DNA of 31,023 nucleotides from a virus. Shown here one piece after another: positions 8,095 to 14,551 of this stretch. The DNA is taken from positions 1 to 31,023 of IMG/VR virus record IMGVR_UViG_3300024891_000009; one strand, given 5' to 3'. Position 1 is the stretch's first letter; each line of letters opens with the position of its first letter. Under the pieces are notes generated by a model. It was not told the DNA's origin. It was given only the letters and a program-made list of their open reading frames with translations, and searched no databases. Both the position numbers and the translations under genes were made by a program.

Positions 8095-8643
8095 TTATTT
8101 AGCCTCTTTCGTTGCTTTGAATTCTTCGGCGCCGATGTTCAGCGCGGAGCACACCGCCAGCTCGTCGGCGGTCAAACCGCTCGCATGATCGACCGCCGGC
8201 GCCTTGCCGCCCGTCTGCATGCCGGACAATGCGGCAATCGGTTGCGCGCTGCCGATGAACGCTGTCAGCGCGGCCATATCGGACTTGCCAAGGCCACGAG
8301 CCCATTGTTCCTGCGCCGGCAACAGACGGCCATCGGCCAGGGCCGGTTCGATCAGCGCATTGATGTCGCGGTCGGTATCTTTCGCCTTCAGCGCAGCCAG
8401 CTCGGTTTGCATCGCGGTCACTACGGCGACCGGGGCATAGTGAGCCGGGTCCGGCGCGGCGGTTTTCAGCGCGGCGATTTCGGCGTCGCGCGCGGTCAGC
8501 AATCCGAACACACCGGAACCGGCGGCCGCTACGTCCGGCGTGATCATGCTTTTCAGCTTATCCAGCTCGGCAGAGATCGCAGCCGCATCGGCGGTAATCG
8601 GTAGGTTCAGCAAGTAGCGCAAGCGCTCCAGCAGTTCATCCAT
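8095..8643 (-). CDS. Internal in-frame start: scaffold protein (Mu gpZ-like)
   Basis: An ATG at 8643, in frame with the protease gene, follows GAGGAG at 8650-8655 (minus strand) with a six-base gap. It would yield a 182-residue protein starting MDELLERLRYLLNLPI. In Mu the same gene makes protease I and, from an internal start, scaffold Z. This arrangement appears conserved here. The product should template procapsid assembly and be digested by the protease. Confidence 0.65.
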   Translation of the reverse strand: MDELLERLRYLLNLPITADAAAISAELDKLKSMITPDVAAAGSGVFGLLTARDAEIAALKTAAPDPAHYAPVAVVTAMQTELAALKAKDTDRDINALIEPALADGRLLPAQEQWARGLGKSDMAALTAFIGSAQPIAALSGMQTGGKAPAVDHASGLTADELAVCSALNIGAEEFKATKEAK

Positions 8644-9171
8644 TGGGGTCTCCTCGGGGATGGGGTTGATTAGGGATTGAGCGGCCGCGGCCACGGTAAC
8701 GGCATCCATACCGTCGATGGCCGGGCTATTAGTCAAAGCCACGTTGATTAGGTCGAGCACTTCGCCGGTCGTTTTATCGTAAGAAAACACCGGAGAGAGG
8801 TAGCGGTATTCGTCGGAGGCGATCGCCGCCTGGGCCCCATCTGTCCATTTAAAGCCAGATGTCATCAGGCCCTTTTCCGGATCGAAATATAAGGAGTTGG
8901 GTTTGATCCAGCCGGCGGCCGGCACCGGCTTGCCGTTTGTTGCGCTGAGCAATGACTGATGTTCGTAGTCGATCAGCATGTCGTTGATGCGCTGGCCGAC
9001 CTTGGCGATGACACGGGCGGCGGCATCGCTTGTCAGCGTCCACGGCCCTTGGCCGGCCAACGCGCCGCGCGGGGCGTCGAACCGGCCTGAGGGCAGCAGT
9101 TGCAAGGCGCCGCCATCGGATGACAGCGCCAGGGACAAAGCGGCAATGTTGGGGGCGGTTTTGCGTTTCAT
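8095..9171 (-). CDS. Phage head maturation protease (Mu gpI-like)
   Basis: A 358-residue protein of the Mu I family. The N-terminal ~165 residues form the protease domain, with VGQRINDMLIDYEHQSLLSA, GKPVPAAGWIKP and EYRYLSPVFSYDKTTGEVL as family landmarks. The C-terminal ~180 residues are a helical, Ala/Leu-rich scaffold segment. The protease processes capsid and scaffold during head assembly. There is no clear ribosome binding site before the ATG at 9171. The gene heads the leftward structural operon and is divergent from the G-like gene at 9285, whereas in Mu, G and I are co-directional. Confidence 0.9.
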   Translation of the reverse strand: MKRKTAPNIAALSLALSSDGGALQLLPSGRFDAPRGALAGQGPWTLTSDAAARVIAKVGQRINDMLIDYEHQSLLSATNGKPVPAAGWIKPNSLYFDPEKGLMTSGFKWTDGAQAAIASDEYRYLSPVFSYDKTTGEVLDLINVALTNSPAIDGMDAVTVAAAAQSLINPIPEETPMDELLERLRYLLNLPITADAAAISAELDKLKSMITPDVAAAGSGVFGLLTARDAEIAALKTAAPDPAHYAPVAVVTAMQTELAALKAKDTDRDINALIEPALADGRLLPAQEQWARGLGKSDMAALTAFIGSAQPIAALSGMQTGGKAPAVDHASGLTADELAVCSALNIGAEEFKATKEAK

Positions 9172-9207
9172 GGCGGTCAGTGTACCGGCATGACGCGGGG
9201 CGCATAA

Positions 9208-9260
9208 TGCGAAAGGCTTCGCAATGGGGGTTTTGAGCGGAGGGGTGTAGGCTATAGCCT
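9208..9260. promoter_or_regulatory. Divergent I/G control region with two perfect dyads
   Basis: The gap between the leftward protease gene and the rightward G-like gene (9172-9284) holds two inverted repeats. TGCGAA-AGGC-TTCGCA lies at 9208-9223, and the 12-base perfect palindrome AGGCTATAGCCT at 9249-9260. A CATTAT-like -10 (minus strand, 9205-9210) without a good -35 suits an activator-dependent late promoter reading into the protease gene. The palindrome may be the activator (Mor/C-type) site. The role is inferred. Confidence 0.45.
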
Positions 9261-9284
9261 GACCAATTTTAGAGCATCCATCAA

Positions 9285-9734
9285 ATGGCTACGATAGAAC
9301 TGAACGATGAGGAGATCCGCCGCGCGCTGAACAACTTGCTGGCGACCGCCGGCAATCTCAACCCTGTGCTATCCGAGATCGGCGAGCATCTGGTCGAATC
9401 GACCAAGCGGCGCTTCGGGGCGCTGACCGGTCCGGACGGCGGCCATTGGGAGGATAACAGCCCGGTCACGGTCGAGCGCAAGGGACGCAATCAGCCGCTG
9501 ACCGAGCATGGATCGCTCGGCGAACAGATCCATGCGCAGCTGCTCGGAAACAATACGCTGGCAGTCGGCAGCAGCATGGAATATGCGGCCATGCAGCAGT
9601 TTGGCGGCAGCCGCTCCGAGTTTCCGAATTTGTGGGGGGATATTCCGGCACGGCCGTTCTTGGGGATATCGGGGGATGACAAGACCCAAATTTTGGACAT
9701 CATCGCGGCGCATTTGCGCGATGCGGCGAATTGA
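9285..9734 (+). CDS. Virion morphogenesis protein (Mu gpG-like)
   Basis: A 149-residue protein of the phage virion morphogenesis family (Mu G). Landmarks are LSEIGEHLVESTKRRFG, DGGHWEDNSP, EHGSLGEQIHAQ, a segment reading MEYAAMQQFGG, and IPARPFLGIS near the C-terminus. Its role is in tail or head completion. In Mu it lies between F and I on the same strand. Here it is a single-gene plus-strand unit, separated from the MuF gene by about 20 kb and divergent from I. A terminator follows at once. Confidence 0.9.
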   Translation: MATIELNDEEIRRALNNLLATAGNLNPVLSEIGEHLVESTKRRFGALTGPDGGHWEDNSPVTVERKGRNQPLTEHGSLGEQIHAQLLGNNTLAVGSSMEYAAMQQFGGSRSEFPNLWGDIPARPFLGISGDDKTQILDIIAAHLRDAAN

Positions 9735-9754
9735 GCCCGCGACATGACGAGAAA

Positions 9755-9806
9755 CCCGCGCCATAAACGTTTATAAACGGGGCAGACGGCGCGGGCGGGA
9801 TTTTTT
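9755..9806 (+). terminator. Rho-independent terminator after G-like gene
   Basis: CCCGCGCC (9755-9762) pairs with GGCGCGGG (9788-9795), and a T6 run follows at 9801-9806. Inside the loop is a 12-base perfect palindrome, ATAAACGTTTAT (9763-9774), which may form a second stem. It would stop rightward transcription before the convergent lysogeny genes. Confidence 0.7.
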
Positions 9807-9868
9807 CGATACGTTATAGCCGTGAGAAGCGCTTAGGCGCTCTGTGGGCGTCTGGTTCAATCTTGTAG

Positions 9869-10390
9869 CTAAACATCTATCGTTTCGCCAGGCGGCAATA
9901 ATTTGTAACTGCGGCCCTGCTTTAGCCGAACGATATGGCCTAGCTCATGCGCGAAATACAGCACATAGCGAAGTGTTTCCTGGTCGTAGCCTGGCGCAAA
10001 GCCGTAAATCTTGCTTTGCAGAATGCCTTGGTTTTGTTGGATGACTGGCAACAGTAAGGCCATCACCTCGCGGTAAAGCGGGTCTTGTTCGGCGAAGCGG
10101 GTCATCAGCGCCTTGAAGCTGTCCTTTTCTTGCTGGCTGACGTGATCACCTACCATTTCATAAGCCATCTTTTGCAGGGCAGTCCTGGCCCAATCCCAAT
10201 TGCCGGAATTGATTGCGCCCTCGATATCGGCGGCCGCGTATCCGCCGGGCTGGGTTACGCTGGAGATTCTGGGTTGCGCCGTCTGTCGATCCGGCGTAGC
10301 AGCCGGCTTTTTAGGCGGCTTGCTGAAGGAATTGATGGCTACCTTGAACCCCAAAAGACACATCACCAAAATAATAATCGCCAACCACAT
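9869..10390 (-). CDS. Membrane-anchored protein with HELGH motif, probable lysogeny-expressed gene
   Basis: A 173-residue protein whose ATG follows a strong GGGAGGT site. Residues 1-16 are a hydrophobic anchor (MWLAIIILVMCLLGFK). A Pro-rich, low-complexity linker follows (~25-50), then a helical domain. An HELGH motif lies at residues 148-152, only 21 residues from the C-terminus. HExxH is the zinc-binding signature of metallopeptidases, and ImmA-type proteases lie beside repressors in other mobile elements. The usual third ligand region is absent here, so activity is doubtful. The gene lies downstream of the repressor on the same strand, separated by a hairpin, in a place typical for lysogenic-conversion or exclusion genes. 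I do not recognise a named family. Confidence 0.7.
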   Translation of the reverse strand: MWLAIIILVMCLLGFKVAINSFSKPPKKPAATPDRQTAQPRISSVTQPGGYAAADIEGAINSGNWDWARTALQKMAYEMVGDHVSQQEKDSFKALMTRFAEQDPLYREVMALLLPVIQQNQGILQSKIYGFAPGYDQETLRYVLYFAHELGHIVRLKQGRSYKLLPPGETIDV

Positions 10391-10434
10391 AATTACCTCC
10401 CATTTTCTCTACGAACGTGCTCAATATTTAGAAA

Positions 10435-10451
10435 GGTACGCGCAGCGTACC
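10435..10451 (-). terminator. Hairpin after repressor gene
   Basis: GGTACGC (10435-10441) and GCGTACC (10445-10451) form a perfect 7-base stem with a 3-base loop. On the minus strand it is followed by TTTCT. It lies between the repressor stop and the HELGH gene start and could partly terminate repressor transcripts. The U-tract is short, so it may be leaky. Confidence 0.45.
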
Positions 10452-10485
10452 CTACGAACTACGCACTTTTCAGAACCCGGTTGCA

Positions 10486-11271
10486 TTATGAACCGCGTTT
10501 TTTAGCAGCGACATATCGATACACCTTTTCGAGCTCATCATTGGATAGATCCGATAAACTCGATGCGCTGAAATTCTTTGCGATATAGCGTTCTACGATA
10601 GCAGGATCGTTTTTTGAGTTGATCTTGATGTAGGCATACTTACGCTTACGCCAAGCATCTCCGTCCTTTATCGGAGCCGATGACATGGAATTGAGTCGGC
10701 CAATCCATTGACGCAAGTATTTTTCCGCTTTGTCATAGCCCATTGCCGGAATCAGTAAATAGCGCGTTACGCTCATATGCGCATTAAGAGACCCCCAGAC
10801 AGAACGATGCGTCTTGGGTTTCTGTTTGAGTTTGCTTTCTAACTCAACGATTTCATTGACCAAAGCCGTCAGCGTAGCTGCTTGCTCTTGCGTAATATGT
10901 TCATCGCCAGGCTTAACTTCTGCCTTGACAGTTGTTACATGCTTATCGGTTTTGATCTGATTGACAGTGCCTCCGTTGACTATACCGATGACATTCGTGC
11001 TCCTATTAATCGAGACGACAGGCTGAATAGCTGCTTCTACTTCAGCTCTGTTTCTGGAAGCGACCCCCGTTAACACATACTGCACATCGACACCTAATGT
11101 AGCTGCATTTGCAATAAACTCAGCCCCCATTTCGCGTTGCCCCATCTCATATCGCCTGACCGTTTCATTGCTTACGGATAATTTTTCCGCAAAATCTCGC
11201 TGACTAAATCCCAACCTAGCCCGCTCCTCAACTAGTCGTATTGCAATTTCTGCGCGACCTGTTTTTTCCAT
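10486..11271 (-). CDS. Prophage repressor: XRE helix-turn-helix plus ORF6C-like domain
   Basis: A 261-residue protein. Residues ~10-60 form an XRE-type helix-turn-helix (GFSQRDFAEKLSVSNETVRR). Residues ~85-110 have a short beta-like segment (STNVIGIVNGGTVNQI). Residues ~125-190 resemble the ORF6C domain of phage antirepressor-type proteins (HRSVWGSLNAHMSVTRYLLI, then YLRQWIGRL). A final helical tail contains SLSDLSNDELEKVYRYV. It is divergent from the early operon and should bind the operator at 11272-11315 to maintain lysogeny. No peptidase domain of the LexA/cI type is seen, so induction may need an antirepressor, and one is encoded at 11572. No ribosome binding site precedes the ATG, so the message may be nearly leaderless. 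Confidence 0.85.
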   Translation of the reverse strand: MEKTGRAEIAIRLVEERARLGFSQRDFAEKLSVSNETVRRYEMGQREMGAEFIANAATLGVDVQYVLTGVASRNRAEVEAAIQPVVSINRSTNVIGIVNGGTVNQIKTDKHVTTVKAEVKPGDEHITQEQAATLTALVNEIVELESKLKQKPKTHRSVWGSLNAHMSVTRYLLIPAMGYDKAEKYLRQWIGRLNSMSSAPIKDGDAWRKRKYAYIKINSKNDPAIVERYIAKNFSASSLSDLSNDELEKVYRYVAAKKRGS

Positions 11272-11274
11272 AAA

Positions 11275-11315
11275 TACACCAATATGTTGACACCCACCAA
11301 ATGGTGGTGTATATT
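11275..11315 (+). promoter_or_regulatory. Early lytic promoter with overlapping operator
   Basis: TTGACA (11287-11292), a 17-base spacer and TATATT (11310-11315) make a near-consensus sigma70 promoter reading into the early operon. The spacer contains the dyad CCACCA-AA-TGGTGG (11294-11307). ACACC half-sites recur at 11276-11280 and 11291-11295, with an inverted GGTGT at 11306-11310. Repressor bound here would block RNA polymerase. Confidence 0.8.
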
Positions 11316-11358
11316 TTTAACCGCGATGCCGCCTTATTAACTGTTATAGGAATTACAA

Positions 11359-11562
11359 ATGACCACCCCCAACTTCGATCCCAACACCGTAAAACACACC
11401 CTGCGTCAGCGGGGCTACACCTTAACCTCTTGGGCCGCCGAAAACGGCTTCCGTTTCCGCGACGTTTCCGATGTCGTGCGCGGCCAGCGCCTGGGTCATT
11501 ACGGCAAGGGCCGCGAGATCGCCGAAAAGCTGACCACGTTCATCAACCAAAAAGCCGCTTAG
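11359..11562 (+). CDS. Small helix-turn-helix regulator, BcepMu gp16/Ner-like
   Basis: A 67-residue protein, the first gene of the early operon. AGGA lies eight bases upstream of the ATG. The core VKHTLRQRGYTLTSWAAENG, followed by VSDVVRGQRLGHYGKG, matches small DNA-binding proteins of the BcepMu gp16 family. By position it is equivalent to Mu Ner, which turns down early and repressor promoters. The gene stop overlaps the ribosome binding site of the antirepressor gene. Confidence 0.75.
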   Translation: MTTPNFDPNTVKHTLRQRGYTLTSWAAENGFRFRDVSDVVRGQRLGHYGKGREIAEKLTTFINQKAA

Positions 11563-11571
11563 GAGGCCGTC

Positions 11572-12255
11572 ATGCAAAACTTCATTCCCGTCCCCTTCCA
11601 GGAAGATACCTTGTTCCTCACCGATCACGAAGGATTGCCGTATACCCCTTTGAGGCCTATTGCCGAAGCTCTCGGCTTATCCTGGAGTAGCCAGGTTCAA
11701 AAAATCAAAAACTATGGCCTGGGCGAGCGTTTAGGGTGTGTCGATATCAACACACCTTCGCCAGGCGGAACACAGCACATGATCTGCATTTCAGTCCGCA
11801 AATTGCCAGCCTATTTATTCAGCATCAGCGCCAACAAAGTCCGCCCCGATCTCCGCGACAAGCTGATCCGCTATCAAAACGAATGCGACGAAGTGCTCTG
11901 GCGGCATTGGTCCGGGCTGAACCAGCCGCAGGGCGCCGGCACGTCTCCCGAGATGCTGGACGTGCTGCGCGGCATTCAATCGCAATTGGCCGTGCTGTCT
12001 GCCACCACGCAATCGTCGATCGCGGCGCTGGCCCAGGCGCTGGACGTGACCCAACGCTATACCGCCCTGCTGGAAAGCCATCAGCGCAAGCCGCGCCGCG
12101 AGTGCCGGCCGATTACCCGCGAAGACGAAGCCCAAGTGCTCGACCTGACCGCACAAGGGCTATCCGGCGCCGACATCGCCCGGCATTTGGGCATTTCGAC
12201 CGCTTCGGTTTGCCTGCTGAAAAGCGGCAAGTATCGATTCAACGCCCATCAATAA
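11572..12255 (+). CDS. Antirepressor protein (P22 Ant N-terminal type) with C-terminal helix-turn-helix
   Basis: A 227-residue protein with AGGAGG a few bases before the ATG. Residues ~1-115 match the P22_AR_N domain: VPFQEDTLFLTDHEGLPYTP, LRPIAEALGLSWSSQVQKI, then GTQHMICISVRKLPAYLF and LIRYQNECDEVLWRHW. The middle is helical. The C-terminal ~45 residues form a resolvase-like helix-turn-helix (AQVLDLTAQGLSGADIARHL, then GISTASV). Such proteins inactivate phage repressors or act as inducible regulators. Here it would counter the repressor at 10486-11271 or tune the early operon. Confidence 0.8.
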   Translation: MQNFIPVPFQEDTLFLTDHEGLPYTPLRPIAEALGLSWSSQVQKIKNYGLGERLGCVDINTPSPGGTQHMICISVRKLPAYLFSISANKVRPDLRDKLIRYQNECDEVLWRHWSGLNQPQGAGTSPEMLDVLRGIQSQLAVLSATTQSSIAALAQALDVTQRYTALLESHQRKPRRECRPITREDEAQVLDLTAQGLSGADIARHLGISTASVCLLKSGKYRFNAHQ

Positions 12256-12272
12256 TCCCGATCGAGGACGCC

Positions 12273-12530
12273 ATGTCAGAAGAATTTTGGAAAACCATCG
12301 ATCCACTGCTTGCACCTGTGCCAGCGCCGGCAGCTCAGAATGATTGGGGCGCGTCCTTCGATGCGCCCCTCATTGGCTCAAAAGTCATTGATTATTGTGA
12401 AAACGACGATTTGCGCGCATTTGGTCAAACTCATCAGCCAGCCCAAGCAGCATTCGACGAGCCGCCGCCGTGCACTCGGGTTGGCCTGGCACAGTCCGTT
12501 CAGCCGCATAACGATGGATTCGATCAGTAA
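12273..12530 (+). CDS. Small unknown early protein, antiparallel overlap with next gene
   Basis: An 85-residue reading frame with GAGG (12264-12267) before the ATG and 17 bases after the antirepressor gene. The first 45 residues (MSEEFWKTIDPLLAPVPAPA, then NDWGASFDAPLIGS) look protein-like. The last ~45 lie opposite the minus-strand gene at 12385-12642 and are rich in Pro, Gln and His, so the C-terminus may be a shadow. No family is recognised. Confidence 0.45.
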   Translation: MSEEFWKTIDPLLAPVPAPAAQNDWGASFDAPLIGSKVIDYCENDDLRAFGQTHQPAQAAFDEPPPCTRVGLAQSVQPHNDGFDQ

Positions 12531-12642
12531 ATAGAGGCCCATCAATATGTCCATTCATTTCAAGCTGCGCGGCAACGCTCAAAACAAAATTAGCCAAGCC
12601 TTCTATGCGGCCTGCCAGTTCGTCAAAATCTTTTTCGCTCAT
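12385..12642 (-). CDS. Small unknown protein on the opposite strand of the early operon
   Basis: An 85-residue protein beginning MSEKDFDELAGRIEGLANFV, with GGGAGA about eight bases upstream on the minus strand. It is helical, with balanced composition (AAQLEMNGHIDG, AARRMLLGLADEFDQMRA). Its 3' half overlaps the plus-strand gene at 12273-12530 by 146 bases, tail to tail. It is the only leftward candidate inside the early operon. Strong early transcription would run through it antisense, so the two genes could interfere. The family is not recognised. Confidence 0.55.
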   Translation of the reverse strand: MSEKDFDELAGRIEGLANFVLSVAAQLEMNGHIDGPLFTDRIHRYAAERTVPGQPECTAAARRMLLGLADEFDQMRANRRFHNNQ

Positions 12643-12751
12643 CGGTTTCTCCCGTCTGTTATCAGTCGGGAATATTTTTGCACTTTAAAACAATTTTTCA
12701 CCAGATGCAAAGCCGGATTTTGTTTGGAAGCTCTGATTCTGTGGGGTTCCA

Positions 12752-13228
12752 ATGGCTAAACGCAACTGGAAACGCGTACAACCCGGCAATCTTCGCCAGT
12801 CGATCGACCTGTGCCTTGACCATGCCCGCGAAAATCACAACCGCTCAGTCGATAACATCGCCGAATTAATGGGCGAGGTGAACAAGTGGACGTTTTACAA
12901 ATGGGTGGAAACTTGCAACCTACCGCTGCGCATGCTGAAGCCGTTTGAACATGCTTGCGGTATCGATCTGGTCAGTCGTTGGCTGGCGGTATCCGGAGGC
13001 AAGCTGGTAATCGACATCCCTCGCGGAAAAAAACTGGAGTCAGGCGACATCCTGGCTTTACAACAAACCCTTAACAATACCGTTGGCGCGTTGTTGGATT
13101 TCAATGCTGACAAGATCAGCACCGAAGAAACCATCTCGGTAATACAAACCGCGCTTGAGCAACTCGCCTGGCACAAGATGAACGTCGAAAAATCGCATCA
13201 ACCCGAACTGCCGTTTGACGAAGAATAA
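12752..13228 (+). CDS. Predicted DNA-binding regulator (phage CII-like)
   Basis: A 158-residue protein beginning MAKRNWKRVQPGNLRQSIDL. It contains a helix-turn-helix-like region (SVDNIAELMGEVNKWTFYKW) followed by LPLRMLKPFEHACGIDLVSRWL. The pattern resembles regulators encoded beside transposase genes in BcepMu-like phages and the CII/CP76 type. The C-terminal half is helical. It starts a tight run of genes (next start two bases after its stop) leading to the transposase. The assignment as a regulator is moderate. Confidence 0.6.
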   Translation: MAKRNWKRVQPGNLRQSIDLCLDHARENHNRSVDNIAELMGEVNKWTFYKWVETCNLPLRMLKPFEHACGIDLVSRWLAVSGGKLVIDIPRGKKLESGDILALQQTLNNTVGALLDFNADKISTEETISVIQTALEQLAWHKMNVEKSHQPELPFDEE

Positions 13229-13229
13229 C

Positions 13230-13544
13230 ATGACAACAAAAACAAGAACGACACAGGATACAAAAAGCGCCCTGAAGGTATTGACCGTGCTGGATGTGCT
13301 GCTGCGCAACTTTGCCCACGGCTTCAACAATACCGAGTTGGCCAGGGAAACCGGATTTTCGGCGAGCGACATCACACGCTATGTCGCCACCCTGGAGACA
13401 GCCGGCTTTGCCGAACGCATCCCGGAGACAGGACGTATCAGGCCAAGCCACCGCCATGCACAGTATGCCGTACAGATTTTGAAGTCGCTGAATAGCGCCG
13501 CTGAACGGATAGCCGAATCACAAAACCGATTGAACAGAGGATAA
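13230..13544 (+). CDS. IclR-type winged-helix DNA-binding protein
   Basis: A 104-residue protein. I start it at the ATG at 13230 rather than the TTG at 13215. Residues ~10-75 match an IclR-type N-terminal helix-turn-helix (SALKVLTVLDVLLRNFAHGF, NNTELARETGFSASDITRYV, TLETAGFAERI). The IclR effector-binding domain is missing, so it is a bare DNA-binding module. It has a short helical C-terminus. It lies between the CII-like gene and the coiled-coil gene and probably regulates early genes or aids transposition. Confidence 0.7.
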   Translation: MTTKTRTTQDTKSALKVLTVLDVLLRNFAHGFNNTELARETGFSASDITRYVATLETAGFAERIPETGRIRPSHRHAQYAVQILKSLNSAAERIAESQNRLNRG

Positions 13545-13547
13545 ACG

Positions 13548-14525
13548 ATGGCACGTACCCCAACAGACACGCAAGTCGAACAATTTACCGACGCATCCCA
13601 GGAAAATAGCACCCTGGCCGAGATTCGCAGCGAGAACAACGCCGTAGCCGCCGCCGATGCGGTGATCATGGGCAGCTTTGATGCGATCAAGGCACTGGGA
13701 CGGATTGAAGCGGCACAATTTTACGAAACGGTTTCGGGTAAATTCATTGCTGAAACCGCTATGAAAATCAAGGAAACCAAGCAATACAAGGGCTTGCCAT
13801 ATCAGGACGAAAACGGAAACACGAAACACGTTTCGCTTTTTGAGGAGTTCTGCGAGGTTTTCCTTGGTAAGTCTGCACGACGGGTACAGCAGCTCATAGG
13901 AAATTACAACGCACTGGGATCAGAACTTTACGAACAGGCTGAAAAGCTAGGCTTCCGCCAACGCGACTACAACGCCTTAAAAGCCCTGCCCAACGACGAC
14001 AGACAAATCATCGCCCAGGCGATCGAATCCGAAAGCCTGGACAACGCGCTGGACTTGATGCAGCAGCTGGCCGCCAAGCACCAACGCGAGAAGGAAACGC
14101 TGGCATCCGAAAACACCGAGCTGAAAAAACGGGTGGCTTCGCAAGAGGGCGTCATTCAGAACAAGGAAAAGAAAATCACCGAACTGGACATTGAACTGGA
14201 GAGACAACGCCTGGACCGGCCGCAGTTTGCGCATATCGATTGGCCGGCGGCGTTTGGCGGCTATTTGGATCAGATCGACGCCAGCCGCAAAAAGATCAAG
14301 CACGGACTGGGTTCGCTCGATGTGATCCGCGAACAGGCGATGAAGATAGAGCCCGCGTCGGAAGCCGAGGAAGCGGCGCTGAATCGGGCGCGGGAAATGT
14401 TGGCGGCCGAACTGGTCGGCATCCATAACGAATGCGCGGACATGCTGGAAGCCTTGGGCATGAGCTTTGACCGCACCCTGGGCGCCTTCAGCGACGCCCG
14501 CATCCGTTGGTTGGCGCAGTCGTGA
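13548..14525 (+). CDS. Coiled-coil protein upstream of the transposase, DNA-binding candidate
   Basis: A 325-residue protein with GAGGAT before the ATG. Residues ~25-170 are helical and resemble the early part of ParB/DUF3102-like proteins (SLFEEFCEVFLGKSARRVQQ, then YNALKALPNDDRQIIAQAI). Residues ~170-225 are a coiled coil (HQREKETLASENTELKKRVA, then NKEKKITELDIELERQ). The C-terminal ~100 residues form a helical domain with alternating charges. Its stop overlaps the possible GTG start of the transposase, and the position suggests a transposition or replication accessory factor. No confident family name can be given. Confidence 0.65.
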   Translation: MARTPTDTQVEQFTDASQENSTLAEIRSENNAVAAADAVIMGSFDAIKALGRIEAAQFYETVSGKFIAETAMKIKETKQYKGLPYQDENGNTKHVSLFEEFCEVFLGKSARRVQQLIGNYNALGSELYEQAEKLGFRQRDYNALKALPNDDRQIIAQAIESESLDNALDLMQQLAAKHQREKETLASENTELKKRVASQEGVIQNKEKKITELDIELERQRLDRPQFAHIDWPAAFGGYLDQIDASRKKIKHGLGSLDVIREQAMKIEPASEAEEAALNRAREMLAAELVGIHNECADMLEALGMSFDRTLGAFSDARIRWLAQS

Positions 14526-14551
14526 ACAACAGGACGCAGGAGTGGATGGTG

